A stretch of DNA of 64,000 bases, taken from NCBI RefSeq assembly GCF_030272615.1, contig NC_081409.1, positions 471,134,573 through 471,198,572 of the forward strand. Direction: 5' to 3'. Of the stretch, positions 24,296 to 36,328 are shown piece after piece. The notes beneath the pieces were generated by a model. The model did no database searches and was not told where the DNA came from. It saw nothing but the letters and a program-made list of their open reading frames with translations. This DNA comes from Cryptomeria japonica (lineage: Eukaryota; Streptophyta; Pinopsida; Cupressales; Cupressaceae). The translations under genes and the position numbers were made by a program. The number at the start of each line of letters is the position of its first letter. Within the stretch, counting starts at the first letter, position 1.

Positions 24296-25697
24296 TGTTG
24301 GCATTTTAATTATGGATATAACTGATTAAGGATGTTTACTGTCTTCACAATATTATTTTGTCATTGATGTCAAGAAATTGATTTTCTGATTTAGTAGGAT
24401 GTTGCCATATCTTAAGAAGTATGTTTGTGATGAATAAGGGGAGGAATAAGTTATTCAATGTGCAACTATTACCAAGTTAGACAATGATAAGATCATGTTG
24501 TTTAGATTGTTTTGATATCCTACATATGCTATTGTTTGTAAAGTTTATACTATACTATGTTACCGAGCAAGGAACCTAGTCGGTAAACCCTAAGGTTATC
24601 GCTATCGGTTAATGAAGGCAAAATGTCTACTGAGTGAAGTTTAGTATTTACCGAGTTGCAACAAAGTAATAATAGAATGCATTGGATGTATACATGCGTT
24701 ATTTAATGATGGAAGCTGATGAACTGGTTATGATTAAATGACTGATACAATGTGTATGAAGTTTGTTAAGGATATATGGCAATGAAAGATTGGCAGGAAG
24801 ATCTACAACTCAGATTAAACCACAATACCCTAGCACAAGTTCCAAGAAATATATGCAAGTTCCAAGGCGAGGTAAAATGTTTTCCGATCAAAAGATACAT
24901 TGAACCTGGTTAAGATTGAAGATCTGATGGCTATGATTGATCATGGGAAATGTGATCAAAGAGATTAAGCAGTTAGCCAATTGTTTATAAATAAGGAACT
25001 GTTGATAAACAATGTATGTGGGAAAGTGTAAGCACAGGGATGCTACATACTGATTACCAAGCATAGAAGCTTGAAGACCTGTTTGAATAACAGAGTAAGG
25101 AGCCCAGTAGAGGGACAAGATGAGTCCTATGACTAGATTGTATTGAGCAAATAAGAATCTGCTTTAGCATTTTAGATGCAAAGTTGCAGACATACTCATT
25201 ATTGTTGTTTATTTGTAAGTGATAGAAAATATCTTATCTGAGTGGACTTAACAGTCTTATTTGTAAATCCTCTAGCAAGGTGACATTTTGATTGAGTGTT
25301 TGAAACCCTTTAACAAGGTCACCTCTAACAAGGTGAAGATCCTAACATATCTGAGGGAAATCCCTTAACTGGGCCACATCTAGCAATGTGTTTGTAATCT
25401 TTAACAGGATTTTCTTTTAACCGAGCATACTCTAGAAGAGTATATTTCTTAGTGGGTCCGAAATCCCACAGTGGTTTTTCCCTATTTGGGTTTCCACGTT
25501 AAATCTGGTGTTATGAGTGTTGCTATGATTATGTGTTCTTAAGGTTGCATGTATTACAGTTTTGATTACATATATCTTTTTAAGCTACCGAGGTTGAATC
25601 TATTGAATATATTGAAGATTAAGTTTGTATGATTCACCCTCCCCTCTCATCCTGTTAGCTTGGCATCTGTACTTAACAATTAGTATCAGAACTATCA
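24296..25697 (+). repeat. 3' LTR of copia C1
   Basis: This begins TGTTGGCATTTTAATT and ends AGAACTATCA, followed by the CCCTT TSD. TATAAATA lies at 24986-24993. It aligns with 5502-6928 with a few percent difference. Confidence 0.9.
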
Positions 25698-25720
25698 CCC
25701 TTGGTAAGTATGTGTTTGAA
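25698..25720 (+). other. G1 internal fragment between C1 and G3
   Basis: The CCCTT TSD copy followed by 18 bp of G1. It joins 5472 on the left and 33575 on the right in one reading frame (GTL-GKYVFE-GILARV). It ends in TTGAA, the probable left TSD of G3. Confidence 0.7.
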
Positions 25721-26498
25721 TGATGTAGGAGCATCCCCAGTTCACATGAATCTTGTATCAACCAAAAAAAATTCCTCTTTATTTTGTTTTCTATTTGTAG
25801 TTTCAGTTTTCCTTTCTATATGTCCCAATTTTGGCTCACTGGATCCTGTGGACTTGGATTCTACTTGAAGAATTGATCATCTTTCTTGCTTCCAGATCGC
25901 ATCAGTTTTGGGATCATTTTCCCTCAAGATATCACTACAGGTTTGCATGACAGTTTCTGGTTACCTAGACCTATTCTAGTGATCTACTAGAACCCATTCT
26001 GAAGCTTGCAAAGCCTTGGGTGTTGATTCTGATGCTCCTTGGCATGCGGCTGACCTTTTCCTACAATCTACGTTTTGTCCTTTGGATTTTTTGGAGGAAT
26101 CTCTTGGCGGAGGTTGACCTTGTTTATTTTGCATGTTAGGTCTTGTTCTTTGGGTTTTGATCCCTTTTGGGCTGACTGTATCCTCTAGATCGATTTATAT
26201 ATTTGTAATTACACATTAGAATGGAAGGAATTAGAATCAAAGGAGAGAAGAAGTAGCTAGACTGTGCATAGAAGATAGATCATAAGATTCAAGGTCTCAG
26301 TTGTGACCTATTCTACCAGGCTTGTGAGCCGGTATGTTGTAACCCGGTTGTTACCGATTGGATGTAATCAAATTTCATGCAATAAAACAAACTGTTTTGC
26401 ATTGCCTCCATCATATCTTTGTGTTTTCATTGTGTTTACTCTTGCTAACCTATCCAGATTAATCTCTTTGAGGTCCCTCCTCACCAGTAACTACTCCA
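25721..26498 (+). repeat. 5' LTR of G3
   Basis: This begins TGATGTAGGAGCATCCCC and aligns with 32765-33569. AATAAA at 26381-26386, kept at 33452-33457, is a possible polyadenylation signal. Confidence 0.85.
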
Positions 26499-26500
26499 AG

Positions 26501-26512
26501 TGGTATTAGAGT
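26501..26512 (+). promoter_or_regulatory. Decayed primer-binding site, G3
   Basis: TGGTATTAGAGT lies two bases after the LTR. It is the tRNA-Met site with two C-to-T changes. Confidence 0.75.
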
Positions 26513-26606
26513 GAAGTTTCATTCCAGAGGTTGTGTGCCCTAGAATTTTGTTGTAGGGTGGCAGATTGTGGATCCGACCTGTAGCTGTAGAGGAGTAGTG
26601 TGAACG

Positions 26607-29600
26607 ATGGCATGAAGAGGAGCTAAGAATGGTGGAGCGCATGGGAATGCAGACCTTGCTATGATGGATATGTTGTGAGGAATAACAAACTAGTTAGAAG
26701 CCGTGGAGACATCCCAAAGAAGAGGCTGACATATTCAAGATATAAGTGAAGATGAAGGAGAAGAAGCCCTGACAAAACAAGAAAACCTACCGGCAGTTGA
26801 TCCGGAGTAGGAAAGGTTTTTAAGGGTTTTGAGTAGGGAAAATACTAAACCTCATTTTACCCCATCAGAATATAATGGAAAGTTAGATTCAGATGAGTTG
26901 ATGGATTGGATCTCGGAGATGGAGAAGTATTTTGATTTTGAAAACATTGTAGAAGAGAAGAAGGTGAAATATGCATATACCCAGTTGAAATGTCATGCAT
27001 CTCTTTGGTGGGAGCATTTGCAAGTTGATAGACATAAAAGAGGTAAATAGAAGATTAAGACATGGAATTGGATAATTGCTAAGTTGAATTCAAAGTTTGT
27101 GCTGACGAATTATCAAGTAGATCTATTTCGGAAGTTGCAGAATTTGAGATAGAAAGAATCTAGTGTAAAGGAGTACACTTAAGCATTTTACAAGTTGAAC
27201 ATTAGATCCTGACATGTTGATGATGAAGTTGAACAAGTTGCAAGGTATATGAATAGATTGAGGATGTATATACAAGATGAATTGAGTATGATCAAATTCG
27301 AGAGTGTTGAAGAAGCTTACCAGTATGCCCTAAAGGTAGAGGAGAAGTTAAACAAAAGACATGAGTAGAGATAGATAGGTAGAGGTGGAAGGTTTATCAG
27401 AGGAAGCTTTCAAGGAGGAAGACTTTATACCGGAGGAAGAGGAACCAGTACAGATCAGAACAAGGACAAGGAAGTAACCAAAGATGGTAATTCATACCGA
27501 AAGGATGATAGAAATTTCTATTGGAGGAGAGAACCGAATGTTTACCAGAATGAGAATTTTGGAAGACAAGACAAGAGGACATTCAAAGGAACCTGCTTTA
27601 AGTGTGCAAGAGAAGGACACCATTCATTCAAGTGTAAGAAGATAGAGACTACCAAAAGAGTGGGAGTGGTGGAAGAAAACCCCATCAGATCAGACAATAA
27701 ACTAGAAGATGGAGAACTATTGATGATGAGGAAAGCTTTGTGTCATACCAAAGGAGATGAAGAGCCCTTGCAAAGGAACAATCTATTCAAGACCAGATGT
27801 AAGGTATCCGGTAAGTGTTGTAAATTTTTTATTGATAGTGGTAGTTCAGATAATCTTGTTTCGGAAGAGATGGTGAATAAGTTGAAATTGGAGATATTGA
27901 AACACCCTAAGCCTTATCAGATAGCGTGGATTCAGGAAGAACATAAGTTGTTAGTAAGTGAACAATCTTTGGTGAAATTGAAAATTGGGAATTTTTATGA
28001 TGAAGTCTTGTGTGATATTATTCCTATGGATATTTTTCATCTTTTTTTAGGTAGACCTTGGTAGTTTGATAGACAGGCAGTACACGATGGGAGAAAGAAT
28101 ACATACACTATTGTGGCCAATAGGATGAAGCAAACCTTGTTGCCTTTGGAGGAACCTTTGAAGAATGAAGTCTTTACGAATGCTAGAATCTATTTGGTAG
28201 ATGAAATGAAACTACTAGATGAACTAAGACATGAGAATGTGTGCTTTGCCTTAATTCCTAAGAAGACGGAGAGACTAGAACCGGAAGGAGAAGACCCACA
28301 AGAGATAAGAGATTTTCTGATAGAATATGAGGATGTCATTTCAGATAATATACCTGATGGATTACCACCTATGAGAAGTATTAGTCATTGCATGGACTTG
28401 GTTCTCGGAGCTAGTTTTCCTAACAAAACCGCACACTGGTTGACACCAGCAAAGAATAAAGAAATGAATAGACAAGTGCAGGAGTTGTTGAAGAAAGGTT
28501 TGATTAGGGAGAGTTTGAGACATTGTGCAATACTAACAAAATTAACACATAAGAAGAATGGAGAATGGAGGATGTGTATTGATTGAAGAGAAATAAACAA
28601 GATCACAGTGAAATACTAGCTTCCTTTGCCTAGGATGGATGACATAATGAACTGTTTGAGTGGAGCAAAAAACTTTACAAAGATAGATTTGAAGAGTGGA
28701 TATCATCAAATCAGGATTAGAGAAGGTGATGAGTGGAAGACAATATTTAAGATAAAAGAAGGACTATATGAATGGTTGGTGATGCCTTTTGGATTGACTA
28801 ATGCACCAAGTACTTTCATGAGGCTGATGAATGAGGTATTGAAGAAATTATTGGGTAAGTTTGTTATTGTGTATTTGGATGACATTCTGATTTTCAGTAA
28901 GACAAAAGAGGAGCATTTGTTGAAATTAAGACAAGTTTTGCAAAGGTTGAGAGAAGAGAAGTTGTTGATCAATATCAAGAAGTGTACTTTCATGAAGGAT
29001 GAGTTAGTCTATTTGGTATTTGTGATATCTGAGGATGGTTTGGAGATGGACCCTAAGAAAGTGAAAGAAATTGTTGAGTGGCCTAGACCAGAAACTATTG
29101 GAGAGGTAAGATCATTTTATGGATTGGCTAGTTTTTATCGGAAGTTTATCCAAAATTTTAGTTCAGTTTGTAACCCTATGACTAAGACCATGAGAGGAGA
29201 TTAGAAGGAATTCAAGTGGACCACTAGAGAAAACAAAAGTTTTGACTTGTTGAAGCAAAATGTGACTGAGCAACTTGTGTTGGCTTTACCGGATTTCAAT
29301 AAGGTATTTCAAGTGGATTGTGATGCAAGTGGAACAACAATAGGAGCAGTCTTGAGTCAAGAAGGAAGAGTGGTAGCCTATTTCAGTGATAAATTGAATG
29401 ATGCCCAGAGGAGATATTCAATGTATGATTAGGATTTGTATGCCATAGTTCAAGCCTTGAAGAAGTGGAGACATTAGTTGTTGCCTAAGGAGTTTGTGTT
29501 GTATACAGATCATCAAGCTTTGTAGTATTTGAACAGTTAGAGTAAGTTGAATCAAAGACATATGAGATGGGTATAATTCTTCCAGATTTACACCTTTGTG

Positions 29601-30334
29601 TTGAAGCATAGAAGTGGGAAATCTAACAAAGTTGCTGATGCATTGAGTAGGAGAAGGAATTTGTTGACAAAGATGAGAGTGAGATTATTAGGATTTGAAG
29701 ATTTCAAGACCTTGTATGATGAAGACCTGGATTTCGCAAAACCTTGGAAAGCATGTAGAGAACCGGTTATGGTAGACATAAGAAAATGATCAGATGTTAT
29801 TCAGAGGAGTTCAATTGTGCATACCTAAGAATTCTATGAGAGAAAATATGATAAAGGAGAAATGTAGTGGAGGTTTAGCTGGATATTTTGGCATTGACAA
29901 AATAGTAGCATTGGTGAGTGAGCAGTACTTTTGGCCCCATATTCATAAGGATGTTAAGAGATATGTGCAAAGTTGTAGAGTTTGTTAAGTTTTAAAAGGT
30001 AGTAGTCATAATGTAGGATTGTATAAACCGTTGACAATACCAATAAGACCTGGGGAGGATATAAGCATGGATTTTGTACTTGGATTGCCTAAGACACCAA
30101 GAGGGAATGATTATATATTTGTGGTAGTGGATAGATTCTTGAAGATGACTCATTTCATACATTTTAAGAAGACATCAGATGCATTACATGTAGTAGACCT
30201 ATTTTTTGAGGAAGTGGTGAGATTGGATGGATTACCTAAGAGCATAGTTTCAAACATAGACACTAAGTTTGTTGGCTATTTTTGGAGAAAAATTTGGAAG
30301 AAGATGAAGACAGATTTGAAGTTCAATTCTACTT
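26607..30334 (+). pseudogene. Gypsy gag-pol, first part (G3)
   Basis: One frame, with many stops, runs from ATG 26607 to about 29789. Gag includes FTPSEYNGKLDSDELMDWIS. The knuckle CFKCAREGHHSFKC lies at about 27595-27636 and the protease FIDSGSSDNLVSEEM near 27826-27870. Reverse transcriptase lies at about 28540-28900, with [24 protein letters not shown] and an intact YLDD box. RNase H starts near 29290 (QVDCDASGTTIGAV). A frameshift near 29790 leads to the integrase zinc finger (about 29880-29985) and core ([11 protein letters not shown], then [13 protein letters not shown]). The solo LTR at 30335 interrupts it before HPQTDG. RT and integrase would copy and insert the element, but this copy is inactive. 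Confidence 0.9.
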
Positions 30335-31962
30335 TGTTGGCATAACTGATGGTGTTGGCACAACCAGTTCATTAGTTAGTATTGTCATTGATGACCAACA
30401 CTTACCAGTGAATAAGGCCAAGCTCATAGGAAAGAAGATGTGGTAAACCTCAATGGGTTACTTATGGCTACAAACAGTATGGAGGATCCAGTGCTTCCCT
30501 AATATGCATCATTGACACACTTAAGCAGTGTGTTGGTAGAATAATAATCGGTTAAAGGATAAACAGAGTAGCCAACTGGTCAGTCAAGCACCCAATAGGT
30601 GTTGAGATCAGTTTCTTAAAACTAGCAGATGAAATGATGATGCGGTCACAAGAGGTGACTTAGATTGTAGTCTAGTAGTCTTATGCATGACTGGAACACT
30701 TTGGACATACAGGTGATCAATCTAATTGATGATCAGTGATCAGTGGCAAAAGGTGAAGAGTTACATCAGGGGCAAGATGTGAAGAGTTACACCAATGAAC
30801 AGGTGTTACAAGTTGAAGGATGATATCTACCAAGAATCTCAGAGAAGTGAATGGTAAGATGGATGCGATGACCAAAGGTGATTCAATCATGGCAAGATAT
30901 CAGCAAACAAACATATAGTAAAGTCTATAGAAGTTAACAACTAGTTAAGATGAGATTTGTGCATATTTTGTGGTTCACATTAAAAAGACAGAACATGACC
31001 TAGAGGTTGGTGAAACTATGAGTTGCAGAGGCAATCAAGGATGAGTTGCTAGTGAGATTGATGGAGAGCACACAAAAAGAGTGTAGGAAGATTTGGAAAG
31101 ATTTGAATTTCAAATCTATCGAGTGTTAGGTGTAAACTAATTGAGGAATCAATGGGTATGTGTTGGCAAAATATGGTATAAAAGTTTTTGGTGAAAACCA
31201 AAATGATTGATCGTAAAAATTGCAAAGTGAGATTTTGAGGAGAGGTGATCCAGCAAGGTGAGAAGATGGAATAAATTCTAAGTGAATAACAGAGTGGTGA
31301 AGAGAGTGTGCAGAGCTTGGATAGTGTGAAGAGTAGAGAAAGAATGCAGAGAACCAGTAGAGTGCAGAGCATGTATGATGCAGAGCATCGGTAGAGTGCA
31401 TAGAAAGTGTAACCGCTGGTCAAACCGAAGGGCTTCATTTGGACCTGATTAAGCTAAGAGTAGCTATTACAACATATCATTATCTTTGTTTCTTTCTAAT
31501 AACTAGAATAGTAAAATCCCTTAACCAGGTGGACTTTAACAGGTCCCTTTGTAGAATCCCTTAACCAGGTGACATCTTAAATGACGATCCTAAGTCCTTT
31601 AACAAGGCTACCTCTAACAGGGTAAATGTTCTAACATGTCTTAAAGAAATTCCGTTAACCGGATGGCACCTAACAATGTCTTTGTAATCTCCTAACAGGG
31701 ATGGCTCCTCACTGGGCATACTCCAAAAGAGTGCAGATTTTGTGAGTTTCTACTCACACCATGGTTTTCTCCCATTTGGGTTTCCACGTGATAAATCTTG
31801 GTAGTCATGTGTGTTTAATTTTTGTGTGCATGTTTCTTATCAATGGTTCTTTTACTGATAAGTGTTGAGTTTGAATAGAAGTGTTTGATTAAGGTTAAAT
31901 CTGAGACAAACTGGTATAGTGTTGATTCACCCCTCCCCTCTCAGAATCATTTGGGACTAACA
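30335..31962 (+). mobile_element. Solo LTR of family D
   Basis: This runs from TGTTGGCATAACTGATGG to TTGGGACTAACA with no internal region. The flanks are TACTT (30330-30334) and TAATT (31963-31967), a TSD with one change. Removing the LTR joins the integrase in register at the HPQTDG block. It is the same family as 56334-57714. Solo LTRs arise by recombination between the two LTRs of one element. Confidence 0.85.
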
Positions 31963-31967
31963 TAATT

Positions 31968-32764
31968 TTCATCCATAGACTGATGGAAAGACATAAGTTG
32001 TTAACTGGAGTTTGGGAAACTTATTGAGATGTTTAGTGGGAGATAAAACTAGAAGTTGGGATTTGCTCCTTGCACAAGCAGAGTGAATAGAAGTATTAGA
32101 AAAACACCTTTTGAGATTGTTATCAGAGTGCATCCTAGAGGTATATCATAATTGAGAGACATTAGAAGTGAAGAACAAAGAAGTTAAGAAGTAGAAGAAT
32201 TTGCAGATCACATGGCATCATTGCATATTTAGGTTAAGCAACATTTGGAAGACATGAACAACAAGTATAAGGAGAAGGCAAATGAGAAGAGGAGACATAA
32301 GGAATTTGAAGTTGGCTATGAAGTGATGATGTATCTGAGAAAAGAGAGATTCCTTGTTGAAAATTATAACAAGTTGTAGATGAAGCAGTTTGGAACTTGC
32401 AGGATTTTGAGAAAGTTTAGTTCTGGAAATGTTTATGAAGTGGAGTTTCCGGATAGTCTAAGTATTTCACCTATATTCAACATTGCAGATCTTCATGAGT
32501 ACCATGAAATAGAATTAAGTGAGGATAATGTTGTAGACTTGGAGAAACAGTTACCCTAGAAGGAATGAAATCAGATTGAAGAGATTTTAGATAGTAGGAT
32601 TGGGTGTAGTACCCGAAGCAGTGAGTATAAGGAATATCTTGTGAAGTGGAAGGACATACCAGCTGAAGATTCATCTTTGATTTCTTAGGTAGAGGTAGAC
32701 CATCTTGGTTTCCCTCTGACCCCGACAAAGTGAGAGGCTCACTTTCTCAATAACTATAGATGTT
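31968..32764 (+). pseudogene. Integrase end and chromodomain of G3
   Basis: This continues the integrase after the solo LTR (HRLMER for HPQTDG, then a LLTGVWETY block). Its C-terminal part includes EVGYEVMMYLRKERF near 32305-32350. A chromodomain-like stretch lies near 32575-32690 (IEEILDSRIGCSTRSSEYKE, then YLVKWKDIPAEDSSLIS). In chromoviruses this domain guides integration to marked chromatin. Stops and frame changes are present. The last 50 bp before the 3' LTR show no clear polypurine tract. Confidence 0.8.
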
Positions 32765-33569
32765 TGATGCAAGAGCATCCCTAGTTCACAACAATCTTGC
32801 ATCAACCAAAAATATTTTCCTTTCTATTTTGTTTTCTATTTGCAGTTTCAGTTTTCCTTTCTGTATGTCCTGATTTTGGCTTACCCGATCCTATGGAGTT
32901 GGATTCTACTAAAAGACTTGATCATCTTTCTTGCTTCCAGACTGCATCACTTTTGGATAATTTTTTGGCAAGATATCACTATTGGTTTCCATGACAGTTT
33001 CCTATTACGAGTTGTTCCTATGTTACTGGTTGCTTGGACCTATTTTGGTGATCTACCAGAACCTATTCTGAAGCTTGTGAAGCCTTGGTCATTGATTCCA
33101 ATGTTCCTTGGTGTGTGGCCGACCTTTTCCTGCTATGTATGTTTCATCCTTTGGATTTTTTGGAGGAATCTCTTGGCGGAGGTCGACCTTGTTTATTTTG
33201 CACATTAGGTCTTGTTCTTTAGGTTTTGATCCCTTTTGGGCCGACTAGATCCTTTGGATCGATATATATATATATATAATTAGACATTAGAATAGAAGTA
33301 ATTAGAATCAAAGGAGAGAAGAAGTATTTAGACTATGTGGAGAAGATAGATCACAAGATTCAAGGTCCTGGTTGTGACCTATTCTACCCAGCCTGTGAGC
33401 CGGTATGTTGTAACTCGGTTGTTACCAGTTGGATGTAATCAAATTTCATGCAATAAAACAATTAGTTCTGCATTGCCTCCATCATATATTTGTATTTCCA
33501 TTATGTTTACTCTTTCTCACTGGTCTGGATTGATCTCTTTGAGGTCCCTCCTCATCAGTGACTGCTTCA
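32765..33569 (+). repeat. 3' LTR of G3
   Basis: This begins TGATGCAAGAGCATCCC and ends CTGCTTCA. It aligns with the 5' LTR throughout. Open frames within it (32797-33208) are LTR sequence. Confidence 0.85.
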
Positions 33570-33574
33570 GTGAA

Positions 33575-33669
33575 GGTATTCTAGCAAGAGTGACACCAAA
33601 TAAGGTCAGAGGTGGATAAGTTGCACTCAAGTTTCCAAGAGACTTGGAAACTTGTCAAGCCCGGGTGTA
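33575..33669 (+). other. 3' end of the G1 internal region
   Basis: A short stretch between the G3 right flank and the G1 3' LTR. It continues the G1 reading frame (GILARVTPNKVRGG) and ends with AAGCCCGGG before the LTR. It carries no polymerase sequence. Confidence 0.65.
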
Positions 33670-33869
33670 TGGTGAAGGAGCACCTAATGGGATTATGCCT
33701 CCATGAGGCTTTTTGATATAATTTTCATGTTTTTTGTCATGTTCTGATTTAATAAGTTACTATGGACCATTTGTAATAAGTTTGGAATCCAATGGGTGAT
33801 TTGGATTGGTCATTGGCCCTATTTGAGAAAATGTTGTGATATTGTTGCTCAATGTTGTAAAAGTGTCAC

Positions 33870-33874
33870 CTAGG
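33870..33874. other. Target-site duplication CTAGG, left copy
   Basis: CTAGG here and at 35104-35108 brackets the solo LTR exactly. Confidence 0.9.
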
Positions 33875-35103
33875 TGTTAGGCCCAATATGGAAAGCTAAT
33901 GTACTAAGAGGGGAGGGGTGAATCAGTACTTCAAAACTTTTCTTCAACAATAAATTTACTGTTAAGCATAAACTGAATAGTGCAGTAACATAATATAATG
34001 CTAAAACAAATAAATAACAATTATACATGATTCACTCCATAACACATATATTTTGGTTATGCAGAAACTCTTGGTTAGAGAGAAAAACTGTGGTGGGGAT
34101 GACACCCACAACTTCACTACTGCAATAATAAAGGTTGCTCGGTTAGAGCTACATGTTTAGCTATTTCTAATAGCTTACCCTGTTAGGAGTATCAAGATCT
34201 ATTAGATCTACCTTGCTAAAGTATTTTACAATACTTATTCTAAATGTTGCACCTGGTTAGAGGCTTTACAATTTATAGACTTAGTTAGAGTCTTTTACCT
34301 TGTTAGAGGTTTTTCTTACAACTCAAAATATTACAATCAAATCTTTACAAATTATCTACAACTTTACATCTGAAATGTTATAGTAGATTCTATGTACTCA
34401 AAATGATATTATCTTGCTTATAGCATACCTCAGTAATCCATATATTAACTTGGTAAACCCTTCTGTTTACTCTATTCCTTGACTGTTCTCTGAAATCCTT
34501 CTCGGTGACCTCTGTGTTTCTTTGTCAACTGTAACAGTCATAACACTCTATGATATCTCACAATTTTCCTTTTTGTATATGTCTTGCTTCACACACACAT
34601 ACACATATATACTTGCACATATATCTAATCTTGAATTCATGCTGTATAAATAGATCTATTATGTCGGTGATCTGGTCCATGCTTCGATCTTACAAACATG
34701 ATTTCTTGAATGAATAACCATGCAAAATATTTCATTGGTTAGATGACCTCAAAATCATACACAATCTTTAAGTGCAATTTCCAATTTGATAACGGTTACA
34801 TGTTCCTCGATCTTTATAACACGTTTCCCATATATGTCCAGGTTCAGTGAATCTGGTAACACGTTTCACTCTGTGTGTGTTCACTTGGTATATCATTCTT
34901 GCTGCTCAGTAGACATAGAGTGTTACTCGGTAGAGTGTTCGGTGTATACTATGCTCTGAGACTACTTTCTTCTATAACTGGCTGCACTATGCATACCGAC
35001 TATTCTGTGCTTACCGACTGAAAGATTCGATAGAAGTAACCGACTAGAATATATAGAATAACTTTGAACATAAGACTAATGGGAATCTTAGTAAGTAGTA
35101 ACA
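33875..35103 (-). mobile_element. Solo LTR, copia type, minus strand
   Basis: A 1229-bp element with TGTTAG and GTAACA ends and a perfect CTAGG TSD. On the minus strand it carries ATTCACCCCTCCCCTCTTAG near its 3' end, as the other copia-type LTRs here do. It has no primer site, polypurine tract or coding sequence. Confidence 0.9.
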
Positions 35104-36328
35104 CTAGGGTGACTAATGATGTAAAAAGTCTTATTTGGGCCTAATAAGGGGTATCTAGGTTTATTTGAACTCATTTGGGTTCTTTAGACCAAGTTTGGAA
35201 AGAAGATGTAAATTCTTGCAAAAGTTGATTTGCAACTTTGCAAGTTAATGTTGAAAAAAAAACTTATAAAGTGCACCCAATGTTCACCCTTTTTGAAAAT
35301 CAGTTGTGGACCATTAGGAACTACCTTATAAAGGTTTAAATACTTTCCTTTGGGTCAATACAAGGTTGGTTGATGAATTTTGGAGAAGATCTAATACAAA
35401 CAATTATGATTTTTCTATAAATTTACTATTTCAATTGTGTTGCAACATTTTTGTACTTTTTTGTATTGTACTTCCTGGGTTGAAAAATCACATGGTTGGA
35501 AAGTAGAGTGATTATACTTTCATTTGGTGGTGGTTTGGTCCATTTTCATCCAGTATTGAGGGAGATACAAGCGTTTTGGTAAATAAGCCTGTAAACCTTT
35601 GCTACCTAGGGTTTGATCACAACAAAATGTGAATTTCTCCACATTCCACCGTGGGAAAATTCTCAAACCTAGTGGAATGTTAGGGTTAGATGTATTATTT
35701 GATATTTTGGTGCTTATAGAGAAGGAATTCATGATTGAAGAGAGAAAATGCAAGCCCTAGGCATGGAATCTCGATGTGACACTCAGAAAGTTAAGGGTAT
35801 GATGTAGAATTTGCAAACTTGAGAAAAAATGAAGACTTTGGGCACCCCAAACTTGTTGAAATATTAGTTTGGAGTTTAATTATAACTTTTGGAAGTGTTG
35901 GATTGAAATTTTTGTCCAACTTTAGTAGGGTTGCTTTGTAAAAGTGGGCTAATTGGAGCCCTAGTGTAGCGATAGAAGCCACTTTTTGGTAGGCCTGTTC
36001 CAAAAGATGTCATACTCATCTTGAGATATGATTTAAAACTCCCAAAAGGGTAACTAAAATTACTTCTAGTTTATAAAGAAATATCCTGAGGAAGGAGAAC
36101 TTTTAAATAGTCCTAAAAAGGAAGGCTACTAAAAATAGGGTATGTTAGGAAGCAAGTCATCTTCCTACATGTCAAAGAATTTTGCCAATAAATGGGAAAG
36201 GTATGTACCAATTTCATAAAGTGTTTTAAATGGTTTCCCTTTTTATTCCAAGTGTTTTATGAGTCCTCACAAAGTTGGTTTTGTTTTGACTAGGTCTAGG
36301 GAACCTAGTGTGTTGGGTAAGCTGGGAG

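Larger units (their letters stand above)
5473..25697 (+). mobile_element. Ty1/copia retrotransposon C1, interrupted by G2
   Basis: The element has LTRs at both ends, a tRNA-Met primer site, gag, protease, integrase, reverse transcriptase and RNase H in copia order, a polypurine tract and a perfect CCCTT TSD. Gypsy G2 splits it within the protease (8186-20988). Without G2 and one TSD copy it is about 7.4 kb. The LTRs differ by a few percent by eye. It sits inside G1. Confidence 0.9.
25721..33569 (+). mobile_element. Ty3/gypsy chromovirus G3, interrupted by a solo LTR
   Basis: LTRs of 778 bp (25721-26498) and 805 bp (32765-33569) flank gag, protease, RT, RNase H, integrase and a chromodomain in gypsy order. 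The flanking five bases are TTGAA (25716-25720) and GTGAA (33570-33574), a TSD with one change. The LTRs differ by many substitutions, so it is older than G2. A family D solo LTR (30335-31962) splits the integrase. Confidence 0.88.
33670..36328 (+). repeat. 3' LTR of G1, interrupted and truncated
   Basis: This starts TGGTGAAGGAGCACC. After removing the solo LTR at 33875-35103 and one TSD copy it has about 1.4 kb. The final 80-90 bp seen in the 5' LTR (about 3246-3330) are missing because a family E LTR abuts at 36329. The stretch 35109-36262 is LTR sequence deleted from the 5' copy. Confidence 0.8.

Noticed and set aside
31049-31438. Minus-strand frames rich in Ser, Leu and His, with a similar one at 56839-57195 on plus
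   Set aside because: Antisense frames of family D LTRs in both places.
32797-33208. Overlapping hydrophobic open frames suggesting a membrane protein
   Set aside because: They lie in the G3 3' LTR and are not open in the 5' LTR copy.
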